Shown here one piece after another: positions 7,139 to 14,292 of a stretch of DNA of 22,149 nt. Location: contig DGUV01000088.1 of assembly GCA_002395775.1 (NCBI GenBank), positions 7,482 through 29,630 of the forward strand, written 5' to 3'. Position 1 is the first letter of the stretch; every line of letters begins with the position of its first letter. Below the pieces are notes generated by a model that ran no database searches, was not told where the DNA came from, and worked only from the letters and a program-made list of their open reading frames with translations. Made by a program: the position numbers and the translations under genes. This stretch comes from Prevotellaceae bacterium UBA4301. GTDB taxonomy: Bacteria > Bacteroidota > Bacteroidia > Bacteroidales > Bacteroidaceae.

Positions 7139-7193
7139 CGGCAGATGATGTGATACCTTTGTCGAGTAACAGGTAGCCCAAAAGTGTTTTGAA

Positions 7194-8126
7194 ATGGATA
7201 GGTGTAAACTGAAAGCGGTTCTTGCAGCCACCTTTATCACGGAGGTTTGGTTCGTGGTATTTTGCTTCATAGCGGGTTTAACCGACTATAGGAGCATTTG
7301 GGCAGTGGTAGGCATGCATCTGCCCCTGATGTCCGTGGCGGCCCTGACGGCATACCTGAGCCTTACGCGATACAGGGGCGATGGCATCGCGTGGCGTTTC
7401 CTTCATCTGCTCGCCACATCCTTTTGTCTGTCATTCTTGCTGACAGGTGTGTATTGGCTGGCCGTGCTCATTCCAACTTCAAATTCTATCCTCGATTGGC
7501 TGGGCGGTGCACTGTTTCATCAGCTGCTCCTTTGGTTTATGATGGGCGGCATGGTATGGGCGGCCATAGCCATCGTGCCTTGCTTGCTGACGGCCATACT
7601 GCTGCATTACTGGAAGAACGAAGATGATGATGAGGCTGTCGGGCAACGGGAGATAAGTACTGCCGCAAAGGTTGGAATTGTTGCCATCTTGATATTGGCA
7701 GGCATACTTGCCTTTTCTGGTCTTCACTATCAGTTTGGCAAAGGCCCTTCACATTATAGTGTAGAGGGCGTACATCTGGAGAAAGACTTACAGGCAGACA
7801 GCTTACAACCCGATTCGAGTCATTATCGGATAACCTACGAGGCTATGACTGCCAATGTCATCCGTGGCTATCATGGAACGCCTTGGAGTTATGGTTGCGC
7901 TGACAGCGTGGTGGAAATTAGATTTGAAAGTCGGGCACAAAAGTGTTTGAATGAGTTCATTAAGCCCGACATAGAACATTTGCGGCACCTTCTGCAGCAT
8001 GACGGACGTCCGGGCATTGCTGGTGGGAATGCTACTGTCATTGCCCTGCCGAAGAACTGCCCTCAGCCCCGATATGTTATTGTCAGGTTTCCTGACAGGG
8101 AGATTCGTGACACCTTAATACAATAA
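7194..8126 (+). CDS. Polytopic membrane protein of unknown function
   Basis: This 310-residue protein is not recognised. Four hydrophobic segments fill roughly residues 8-140 (for example FITEVWFVVFCFIAG and MSVAALTAYLSL). A short acidic loop follows (KNEDDDEA), then a fifth span near 160-178 (VGIVAILILAGILAFSGL). A soluble C-terminal domain of about 125 residues comes last, with two Cys (one in WSYGCADS, one in RAQKCLNEF). The C-terminal domain is probably periplasmic if the first segment enters from the cytoplasm, but topology is uncertain. It is the first gene of a five-gene same-strand run with gaps of 70, 54, 4 and 26 bases, so it is probably the head of an operon controlled from 7107-7138. 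No function is proposed. Confidence 0.75.
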   Translation: MDRCKLKAVLAATFITEVWFVVFCFIAGLTDYRSIWAVVGMHLPLMSVAALTAYLSLTRYRGDGIAWRFLHLLATSFCLSFLLTGVYWLAVLIPTSNSILDWLGGALFHQLLLWFMMGGMVWAAIAIVPCLLTAILLHYWKNEDDDEAVGQREISTAAKVGIVAILILAGILAFSGLHYQFGKGPSHYSVEGVHLEKDLQADSLQPDSSHYRITYEAMTANVIRGYHGTPWSYGCADSVVEIRFESRAQKCLNEFIKPDIEHLRHLLQHDGRPGIAGGNATVIALPKNCPQPRYVIVRFPDREIRDTLIQ

Positions 8127-8196
8127 TCAGGGAACACGGCTGTCTCCTCAAAGACGTCAATAAAGTTTGAAGTAAAAATAGAAAAGATAAAACGAT

Positions 8197-9228
8197 ATGG
8201 AAGTAGCAAAGCGATTATTGCTGATTATGGTCATGTTGGTGCCACAAGTGTTGTCAGCCAACTCTGATGCAGCCTCTGTCCCCGATGGAATCATGTGGCG
8301 CATCTCTGGTAATGGACTTGAGAGACCTTCCTATGTTTTGGGAACGGTGCACACATTGCATAGAGATATAATTAGGCATATCCCCGAAATCACCCTTTAT
8401 CTCGACTCGGTGGAAGCACTCGTTTTGGAGAGTGACATCTTAAAAACAGATTGGCAGCCTGATATGGAGAAGATACGTGCTTCGATACCTGAAGAGGCAT
8501 TCGATTTTGCAGAAAGAATGGGTAAGGATTTCTCACATAAAGGCAAGAAGAATCCATATAATAAGTATCTGAGTAAGGAGCAACGGGATTCGTTGGATGC
8601 CATGATGGAATATCTGATGGGAGACACGTCCTACAAGAACTTGAATCCGGGTATAACTTTCTTTCTCCTTTACCATTCCTTTATGGAGAAACGAAGGGAG
8701 ACACAAGAACATCTTGGGTATGACACTCAGGCAGGAAGTCGAAGTCTTGATGCCGAACTTGAGAAACTTTTTTTGCAGAGGAATGAGAAGCTTAGGATGA
8801 GCAGTGAGGGAGACACGCTGCAGGTTCTGGGATTGGATAGTGTGAGGATGTTTCAATATGCCGCTGAAAATGCTCTCCTGTTCCCTGATTATAGGATGAC
8901 GAGTGCGGATATGGCTCAATCTATATATGAACGCGTAACTGTCTTAACAAAACGAATTGAGCAAATAGAAGTGGAAGACTCGTTGTATCGAAGGGGGAAG
9001 GGTTATGACATCTTGCAGTCTCAAAGTCTATATTACGACACGAAGGCTAACGATGTCTTTAAAGTAGAGGAAAGGAATCGGTATTGGATGAGTAAACTCC
9101 CTGCTATCATCGAAGAGGGTCCCGCTTTTATTGCTGTAGGCCTTAGTCATGTGCTTCCGACACAGTGGAGTGAGGGGATTCTGTCTGAACTGATGAAGCT
9201 GGGGTATGACGTGACTCCAATTCACTAA
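8197..9228 (+). CDS. TraB/GumN family protein, exported
   Basis: This 343-residue protein has a signal peptide of about 20 residues (LLLIMVMLVPQVLS). Three family motifs are visible. YVLGTVHTLH at 47-56 holds the GTxH motif. VEERNRYWMSKL at 290-301 holds the conserved ERN-x2-W pattern. AFIAVGLSHV at 310-319 corresponds to the (V)GxxH motif near the C-terminus. TraB/GumN proteins are related to the Tiki/EreA-like metalloprotease fold; most bacterial members have no assigned substrate. The His residues in the first and last motifs and the Glu of ERN are all present, so the site looks intact. Its place in a run of exported proteins points to a periplasmic or surface role. Confidence 0.88.
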   Translation: MEVAKRLLLIMVMLVPQVLSANSDAASVPDGIMWRISGNGLERPSYVLGTVHTLHRDIIRHIPEITLYLDSVEALVLESDILKTDWQPDMEKIRASIPEEAFDFAERMGKDFSHKGKKNPYNKYLSKEQRDSLDAMMEYLMGDTSYKNLNPGITFFLLYHSFMEKRRETQEHLGYDTQAGSRSLDAELEKLFLQRNEKLRMSSEGDTLQVLGLDSVRMFQYAAENALLFPDYRMTSADMAQSIYERVTVLTKRIEQIEVEDSLYRRGKGYDILQSQSLYYDTKANDVFKVEERNRYWMSKLPAIIEEGPAFIAVGLSHVLPTQWSEGILSELMKLGYDVTPIH

Positions 9229-9268
9229 GAATCCGAAGAATGAATAGTTCCTATCGATAAAAACCAAT

Positions 9269-9300
9269 AGCATAAGTAAGATATGAAAAGTAAAAAGATT
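9269..9300 (+). repeat. 32-nt direct repeat, copy 1 (gene start)
   Basis: This 32-base block runs from AGCATAAGTAAGAT through the first six codons (ATGAAAAGTAAAAAGATT) of the gene at 9283. It is identical to 10907-10938, at the start of the gene at 10921. It carries the translation initiation region and codes for the shared N-terminus MKSKKI. Confidence 0.85.
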
Positions 9301-10170
9301 GCTAAACATGGCGCGCAGGCACTTGTCGTAGTGACCTTGCTGACGGCTTTCTCGAATTGTAAGAGCGACAAATGGGTTGAGAAGGATACTCCCATCTCTG
9401 CCGAGGAGTTCTTGAAGAGTATCTACGATAATCCTGCGAATCGGGACTCCTGCTATACGAAGGAGTGGGGAGAACGGCATACGACCAAGGAATTTCGGGA
9501 CGAACTGTTGACAAGTGTAGGCGACTGGGGTGGCGGAATCTATGAATCCGTCGGTATGTGCATTTATGGTGTACAACGGGGAGAGTCGGAGATAATCAGA
9601 GTGGACAGCATGCGGGAGGAGTCCGGACACTATATGGTCTATACCAGTATCTTGTTCATAGATGGTCAGGTATTCGATACTCGTTGCCCCACCTTTACGT
9701 TGGAACTGCGTGACGGACAGTATGTCATAACAGAAATTGACTTTCTTCAGGAAAGGGTAGAAAAAGCGGTCGCAGCCATTTATCTTGATGGCGTTATACC
9801 GCATTGTCGGGCAAACAAAGAACAAGAGTCCCTATATAAACGGTTTTGCACCAGTGAATTCCAGAACCTGATGGCCCAAGATAACCAGCAAAACGACGGG
9901 GAGATAGGTTTTATAGACCATGACCTGTGGCTCGATGCCCAAGATTGGAATAATGATTTGGCAGTTTTGACCACACAGACTTATCGTGTGGTTAACCTTG
10001 ATACCCTCTGGGTTAAAGTCCGTCTTCGCAACTGCGGTCAAAAAAACGAAGTCATGCTCGTAGTGACCAATGAAAACGACGAATGGAAGGTAGATGACTT
10101 CCCGCAGTATCGGGATGGCGAATGGCATAGCTTAAAGGCAACCATGCAGAAGAACCTTAATAAAGAATAG
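9283..10170 (+). CDS. Putative lipoprotein with NTF2-like / DUF3828-like C-terminal domain
   Basis: This 295-residue protein begins MKSKKI, then a hydrophobic stretch ending LTAFSNC, a plausible though non-ideal lipobox (Asn at -1). The protein seems to have two halves. Residues about 38-150 include AEEFLKSIYDN. Residues about 155-295 include LWLDAQDWNNDL and the ending EWKVDDFPQY. The W-x-VDDF motif near the C-terminus also occurs in the gene at 10921 (RWFVDDFLD), and the general pattern resembles DUF3828/NTF2-like secreted proteins. No catalytic residues can be named, so a binding or inhibitor-like role is as likely as an enzyme. The next gene starts 4 bases after its stop codon, so they are cotranscribed. 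Confidence 0.7.
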   Translation: MKSKKIAKHGAQALVVVTLLTAFSNCKSDKWVEKDTPISAEEFLKSIYDNPANRDSCYTKEWGERHTTKEFRDELLTSVGDWGGGIYESVGMCIYGVQRGESEIIRVDSMREESGHYMVYTSILFIDGQVFDTRCPTFTLELRDGQYVITEIDFLQERVEKAVAAIYLDGVIPHCRANKEQESLYKRFCTSEFQNLMAQDNQQNDGEIGFIDHDLWLDAQDWNNDLAVLTTQTYRVVNLDTLWVKVRLRNCGQKNEVMLVVTNENDEWKVDDFPQYRDGEWHSLKATMQKNLNKE

Positions 10171-10174
10171 CGAT

Positions 10175-10894
10175 ATGAAGACACCAAAGTATGTGAGAGT
10201 TATTTCCAGTGTTGCTTTTCTGCTCTCTGTCCTGCCTTGTTTCTCTCAAGGCTTTACACGGGCGGAAGAACTTCAGGTGAGTTATGAGAAACTGCTAAAG
10301 AATGGTTCGAAGGGAAACCAACAAGCGTTCTTCGATGCTTTCCCTAGAAACGCATCTGAGTTTCAGGACTTGTGCACGATGGATGGTAAGTCGCATAAGG
10401 GCAATGCGGATGTGTTTGCCTATCTGAACCAATTTGAGGGCCTGACGGAAATTGCTGACAGCATCGTGTGTGTAAGATTGCTCAACATTGCGATAGGGCT
10501 AAACTACGACGCCGACGGGCCAAACTTCTTCCAGTCTCTCCTTCATCGGGCAATGGGCTGTGAGACCTGCGCTTCGCGCCATGGGGGAGGGGACATAGGC
10601 ATCGTAGCGAAGAAAGACCGCATTCCCGGCATTATGTCCTTCCTCCTGAATGGAATCCCTGTGGCAGACCAATTCCGCTTCTGGCAATTCTATTGGTCGT
10701 CGCTATACTTCGAGGAAGATGGTGGCAGTGTGGACGATTCGCATTATCAGGAACTGGCCCGCATGATCGCTTTGTGCAGAGATAAGGGGGCGTGTTTCGT
10801 AAGGACTGTGGTGGATGCCTTTACCTATTTTAACGGGGGCGTTTCTATGGGGATAGGGGAATATGCTCCTTATTACTGGAATATTAAAAACTAA
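10175..10894 (+). CDS. Secreted protein of unknown function
   Basis: This 239-residue protein has a clear signal peptide (VISSVAFLLSVLPCFSQ, cleavage near residue 25). The mature part is mostly helical in character and not recognised. Visible features are a C-x2-C pair (GCETCAS, about residues 128-131), a Gly-rich patch (RHGGGDIG) and an aromatic-rich segment (FRFWQFYWSSLYF). It starts 4 bases after the preceding stop codon. It sits between two paralogous DUF3828-like genes, which suggests the three products act together in the periplasm or on the surface. Confidence 0.65.
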   Translation: MKTPKYVRVISSVAFLLSVLPCFSQGFTRAEELQVSYEKLLKNGSKGNQQAFFDAFPRNASEFQDLCTMDGKSHKGNADVFAYLNQFEGLTEIADSIVCVRLLNIAIGLNYDADGPNFFQSLLHRAMGCETCASRHGGGDIGIVAKKDRIPGIMSFLLNGIPVADQFRFWQFYWSSLYFEEDGGSVDDSHYQELARMIALCRDKGACFVRTVVDAFTYFNGGVSMGIGEYAPYYWNIKN

Positions 10895-10906
10895 TAGCAG
10901 GGAAAC

Positions 10907-10938
10907 AGCATAAGTAAGATATGAAAAGTAAAAAGATT
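10907..10938 (+). repeat. 32-nt direct repeat, copy 2 (gene start)
   Basis: Identical to 9269-9300. It again ends at the sixth codon of a gene and includes the ATG at 10921. The two genes differ beyond this point. Confidence 0.85.
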
Positions 10939-11574
10939 CTGTACCTTCTGGCAGCATTGCTTGTCGTGGCATTACTTTGCGGTGTTTATGTAAAGTATGG
11001 TAAGAGTAAAATGTGTGATTCTGCGGGAAGCGAGTGTGTCGCTTCTTCTGAAGAAGTAGGAACTGGGAATGATGAAACGGATGCTTCGCAAGAGGCAGCC
11101 GACCGCGTGCGCGACATCTATGGCCAGATTATCGCCAACGGACGCGATTCGGTGGAGGCGGATGCCGGTTCGTATGGCTATTTGCTTTTCGATACGCCAG
11201 ACTACTTGTCGGAAGACTATTACCAATGGTATCGGCGTACCGAGGACTACGACGACAAGATGGGTAACGAGGGCATGCGCTTCCATAACTTTGACCACTG
11301 GGGCACCGTGCAAGAGTTTACCTGCATCACGAAGGCAGAGGTGAAGAAGAGCGAAGTGCTGTCCGATGGCCGGGTGCGCGTGGACGTGGACTTGGAATGT
11401 GCGGCGTATAACATCGGTGAGAAGGAACCTAACTACACGGCAACGCAGCCCGTGGCATTGGTGCTCGTGAAGGAACGGGACAGATGGTTCGTCGATGACT
11501 TCCTGGATAAGGATGGCGACAGCGAGAAGGCACAGATGAAGGAGTACCTGAAAGAGGAAGCAGAAGCAAAGTAG
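10921..11574 (+). CDS. Membrane-anchored NTF2-like / DUF3828-like protein
   Basis: This 217-residue protein begins MKSKKI like the gene at 9283. One N-terminal hydrophobic segment (YLLAALLVVALLCGVYVKY) either anchors it or acts as a signal peptide. A low-complexity Ser/Glu/Asp linker to about residue 55 follows, then a domain of about 150 residues. That domain contains FHNFDHWGTVQEFTC and a C-terminal RWFVDDFLDKDGD, matching the layout of the C-terminal half of the 9283 product (DHDLWLDAQDW... EWKVDDF). The two are probably paralogues from a duplication that included the initiation region. It is the last gene of the run; a new promoter follows at 11604. Confidence 0.7.
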   Translation: MKSKKILYLLAALLVVALLCGVYVKYGKSKMCDSAGSECVASSEEVGTGNDETDASQEAADRVRDIYGQIIANGRDSVEADAGSYGYLLFDTPDYLSEDYYQWYRRTEDYDDKMGNEGMRFHNFDHWGTVQEFTCITKAEVKKSEVLSDGRVRVDVDLECAAYNIGEKEPNYTATQPVALVLVKERDRWFVDDFLDKDGDSEKAQMKEYLKEEAEAK

Positions 11575-11603
11575 GCCGTAAACGCATATAAAAACGTTAA
11601 TTC

Positions 11604-11635
11604 CTTGCAGTGTAGAGGGATTATCCTTAATTTTG
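11604..11635 (+). promoter_or_regulatory. Promoter of the alpha/alpha-barrel-like gene, copy of the 7107 promoter
   Basis: CTTG at 11604-11607, 20 bases, then TAATTTTG at 11628-11635. The spacer again contains AGGGATTATCCTT and the downstream bases again read GCGnCAnATGATGTG. The match to 7107-7150 is much better on the promoter than in the surrounding sequence, which suggests shared regulation. Confidence 0.7.
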
Positions 11636-11676
11636 CGACAAATGATGTGTTAAACACTATATAATAGGATGTTACC

Positions 11677-13320
11677 ATGAAAAGGAATTTACTTGTCTTT
11701 TTTGCCCTTCTGGTTTGCTTGACGGGCTATGCCCAGTTTGACGGACTGGTGAGCGTGGAATCTGCACCCGTATTGGCAGATGAGAATGACGGCTTGATAG
11801 GTGAGATGCTGATGAGAGCTGACAAAAGGCTGGAGACCTCGACCAACTTCATCAAGATAGATGATAATACGTCGCTTATGGAATATACGTTCACTGCAAA
11901 GGAGGATGTGGTCAATCCCATAATTCTTGTAGCATTCTCGCATGTAGAGAAACCCCTGTGGTGGATGATGCCTGCTACGAAATACAATAGCATAGACAGA
12001 AATGTGTCTGTTCAAAAGCGTGGAGACAAACCGTCGCAACAGTTTGGCGTATATTCATGGCAGCGAACGAGTGTGCCAGGTTTGGCTTATACGGAGGGAA
12101 ATAAATATGCCGTGGCAACATGGTCGGATGGAAACTGTGCGGCAACTCTCCTTCCGACGAAAGGAAAAGCCTTGCACTGTCTGATGTGGCCAGAGCTGGA
12201 CAACCCTGTGGGCAATGGGTTTGAGCTGAAGGAGGATGAGGCAGGGGTCCCGACGGGTTCTCGGTCATGGGAAGTTGGGGACTATAACTTTGCCCCCAAG
12301 GATCATGTCACGATGAAGAAAGGCGAAAAGAAGGTGATACGCATGTATATCTACACCGCTTTCGTCAAACCCAACCATGCGGCCATGAGCGGGGTGCTGC
12401 GTTCGGCGTGGAACCTGGCAAAGGCTCCTGCATTGCCTAAGGTGAATGACAAAAAGTTGTGGAAGGAAGGCATTGAAAAAATAATGAACCAACCATGGAC
12501 TGGTGTGGAGAGCCTCGCAGTTGCCAACGTTTTGCTGGCTGATTACGCGCAGAAGGGCGGTAAGGGTTCGTTCTCTAAGGGCGTGGAGTTGTTGAACAAG
12601 GCATTTGACGTGGAATGGAAATCCCTGACAGGCCGACAACAGGCCGAGTTGGCAGTTGGGCTGTTGCGTGCCGATGCTTTGGCTATCAAATGTGGAAAGC
12701 CAAGGCCCCAATGCAAGGAGAGGGCACTTGAAATCTGCCAGTACATTTTGGGCGAGCAATACTCCGATGGGGTATGGAACAAGGTAGGCCCCTATTATCT
12801 GCCTGCCTTGTTTGCAGCTTATGAGGCGACCGAGGACAAGACCTTCCTGCAGGCTGCACGGAAGGGATTTGAACCCTACATGGCGGCCCTGAGAGGGGGT
12901 GGCGAAGGCTGGTGGTGGGGGCCTGTGGACAGGGATTCGGCCTATCCGCTGTTGCAAGCGGCCCTGCGGCTATACAAACATACAGGCGAAGACTCCTTCC
13001 TGCAGGATGCTGTCTTGGCATCAAGTTTCCTGAGCACATGGCTGTGGCACTATGATGTGGACTGGCCCGTAAAGGATGGAGTGGCTGGTGAGAAGTATCA
13101 CACATTCGGCCTGAGTCGTCCTTCGACGGATTGCCCGCAGTTCGACATTGAGGCTTGCCGATGGGTGCCCGAGTGGATAGAACTGTCGGAATTGACGGGC
13201 GACAGACAGTGGCAGGATAAGGCAATGGCTATCTGGAAGTCGTCGGCACAAATTGCCTCGCAGACCAGTGAGGTGAGGCCGGTGGCTGTACAATTGGATG
13301 TGTTGCAACGTTTTCGTTAA
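11677..13320 (+). CDS. Secreted six-hairpin (alpha/alpha-barrel)-like protein, possible glycan-active enzyme
   Basis: This 547-residue protein has a signal peptide (LLVFFALLVCLTGYAQ). Residues about 22-240 look beta-rich. From about 255 to the end, helical repeats show aromatic and Gly-rich turns: ESLAVANVLLADYA, VGPYYLPALFAAYEA, GEGWWWGPVDRDSAYPLLQAALRLY and LSTWLWHYDVDWP. That pattern is typical of six-hairpin glycosidase or terpenoid-cyclase-like toroids. Asp/Glu candidates for a catalytic pair exist, but none can be assigned from sequence alone. The promoter copies the one at 7107, so the gene is probably co-regulated with the upstream cluster. A hairpin terminator follows at 13395-13424. 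A polysaccharide-degrading or scaffold role is inference. Confidence 0.65.
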   Translation: MKRNLLVFFALLVCLTGYAQFDGLVSVESAPVLADENDGLIGEMLMRADKRLETSTNFIKIDDNTSLMEYTFTAKEDVVNPIILVAFSHVEKPLWWMMPATKYNSIDRNVSVQKRGDKPSQQFGVYSWQRTSVPGLAYTEGNKYAVATWSDGNCAATLLPTKGKALHCLMWPELDNPVGNGFELKEDEAGVPTGSRSWEVGDYNFAPKDHVTMKKGEKKVIRMYIYTAFVKPNHAAMSGVLRSAWNLAKAPALPKVNDKKLWKEGIEKIMNQPWTGVESLAVANVLLADYAQKGGKGSFSKGVELLNKAFDVEWKSLTGRQQAELAVGLLRADALAIKCGKPRPQCKERALEICQYILGEQYSDGVWNKVGPYYLPALFAAYEATEDKTFLQAARKGFEPYMAALRGGGEGWWWGPVDRDSAYPLLQAALRLYKHTGEDSFLQDAVLASSFLSTWLWHYDVDWPVKDGVAGEKYHTFGLSRPSTDCPQFDIEACRWVPEWIELSELTGDRQWQDKAMAIWKSSAQIASQTSEVRPVAVQLDVLQRFR

Positions 13321-13394
13321 GCCAGATGACCAAAGCGGAGCTTGCTCCAGTTTTGGCATGGCGAGAAAAGGTGCATGAATATGAACGCATAAAA

Positions 13395-13430
13395 GAGAAG
13401 GGCTACGAATTGTAGCCCTTCTCCGTTGTT
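13395..13430. terminator. Bidirectional terminator between convergent genes
   Basis: GAGAAGGGCTAC at 13395-13406 pairs perfectly with 13412-13423 across a 5-base loop: a 12-bp stem without mismatch. A-rich sequence lies to the left and TTGTTTAT to the right. It therefore works in both directions for the genes ending at 13320 (plus) and 13430 (minus). Confidence 0.85.
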
Positions 13431-14209
13431 TATAATAAGATTTGTTCCAAGTCCGACAGGCGGGTGATGATGTAGTCGGGTAGGGAGCGGTCCACTTCCT
13501 CTGGTGCCCAGCCGGGGCCTTCGAACCAGGCGGCCTGACAGCCTACGCGCTTGGCGGGGACGATGTCCTTGCCGTAGCTGTCGCCAACGACCATCACTTC
13601 CTGGGCAGGCAGCCCTATGGCATCGACACCTAACTGATAGATGGCGGGGTCGGGTTTGCGCACGCCCACGACGGCAGACTCGATGACCTGGGGGAAGAAC
13701 TCGGAGAGCTGGAAGTCCTGGAGGATGGTCTGGATGTTGCCGTAGAAGTTGCTGACGAGGACCATGGGGTAGCGCTTGCTGAGACGCAGGAGGGTTTGGC
13801 GGCTTTCCATGACGGTCTGGCGCGCCTGTTCGTAACAGTAGAGGGCGACTTGGTCGCTCAGTCGGCGACGTTCCTCGACGGTGGGCTGCCAGACGCCCAT
13901 CTCCACGAGGTGCTGCGTCTCTACTTCCAGTTTCTTCTGCATCAGGTCGCGGAAGTTGTCGGTGGGCAGGACGATGGGGGCCTTGGCCAGTGCCCGCTCG
14001 GCATAGACATAGGCTTCGCGGAACTGTTCCTCGGTGACGGGGATGCGAGCCTCCTTGTATCCGTCCCAGATGACGTGGGCCCAGTGGCGGCCTCGGGTGT
14101 CGAGCGTGCCGCCGTAGTCGAAAATCAGAGCACTTACAGGACTCTCCCCCTGCCCCTCCCTGTTAAGGAGGGGGGCGGTTACTTTTGCAGATGGTTTCAT
14201 TTTAGCCAT
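13430..14209 (-). CDS. HAD-superfamily hydrolase, with non-canonical motif I
   Basis: This 259-residue protein has HAD subfamily I order. Motif I is IFDYGGTLD (Asp31), followed by a helical cap at about 45-140. Motif II is VLVSNFYGN (Ser153), the Lys of motif III is in GVRKPDP (Lys185), and motif IV is VVGDSYGKDI (Asp210, Asp215). Motif I reads DxG instead of the usual DxD, so the general acid/base Asp is missing; nucleophile, Ser, Lys and both late Asp are intact. Residues 12-26 are encoded by a palindromic repeat (14141-14174) and look like an acquired extension. The gene is the third in the ATP-grasp/CDP-alcohol-transferase operon, 58 bases after the second. A phosphatase of a pathway intermediate is the likely role; the substrate is unknown. 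Confidence 0.85.
   Translation of the reverse strand: MAKMKPSAKVTAPLLNREGQGESPVSALIFDYGGTLDTRGRHWAHVIWDGYKEARIPVTEEQFREAYVYAERALAKAPIVLPTDNFRDLMQKKLEVETQHLVEMGVWQPTVEERRRLSDQVALYCYEQARQTVMESRQTLLRLSKRYPMVLVSNFYGNIQTILQDFQLSEFFPQVIESAVVGVRKPDPAIYQLGVDAIGLPAQEVMVVGDSYGKDIVPAKRVGCQAAWFEGPGWAPEEVDRSLPDYIITRLSDLEQILL
14141..14174 (-). repeat. G/C-rich palindromic (REP-like) element A
   Basis: CCCCTCC at 14153-14159 pairs with GGAGGGG at 14167-14173. On the minus strand the hairpin is followed by CAGGGGGAGAGT, matching element B at 14260-14292 in the opposite orientation. It lies within the 5' end of the HAD gene and codes for residues 12-26. Confidence 0.75.
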
Positions 14210-14259
14210 ATTCTTGAATTCCTAATCTCTAACCCTTCATCCTTACATTACTATATACT

Positions 14260-14292
14260 CCCCTCCTTTATAGGGAGGGGCCGGGGGTGAGT
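14260..14292 (+). repeat. G/C-rich palindromic (REP-like) element B
   Basis: CCCCTCC at 14260-14266 pairs with GGAGGGG at 14274-14280 and is followed by CCGGGGGTGAGT. It overlaps the 3' end of the CDP-alcohol transferase gene and supplies its last codons (LTPGPSL). A and B face each other across 85 bases. Confidence 0.75.

Noticed and set aside
13326..13415. A 29-codon open frame (MTKAELAPVL...) right after the alpha/alpha-barrel gene, perhaps a frameshifted tail
   Set aside because: It ends inside the terminator hairpin, resembles no continuation of the upstream fold, and the upstream gene already ends at a reasonable place. A frameshift cannot be excluded but has no support.
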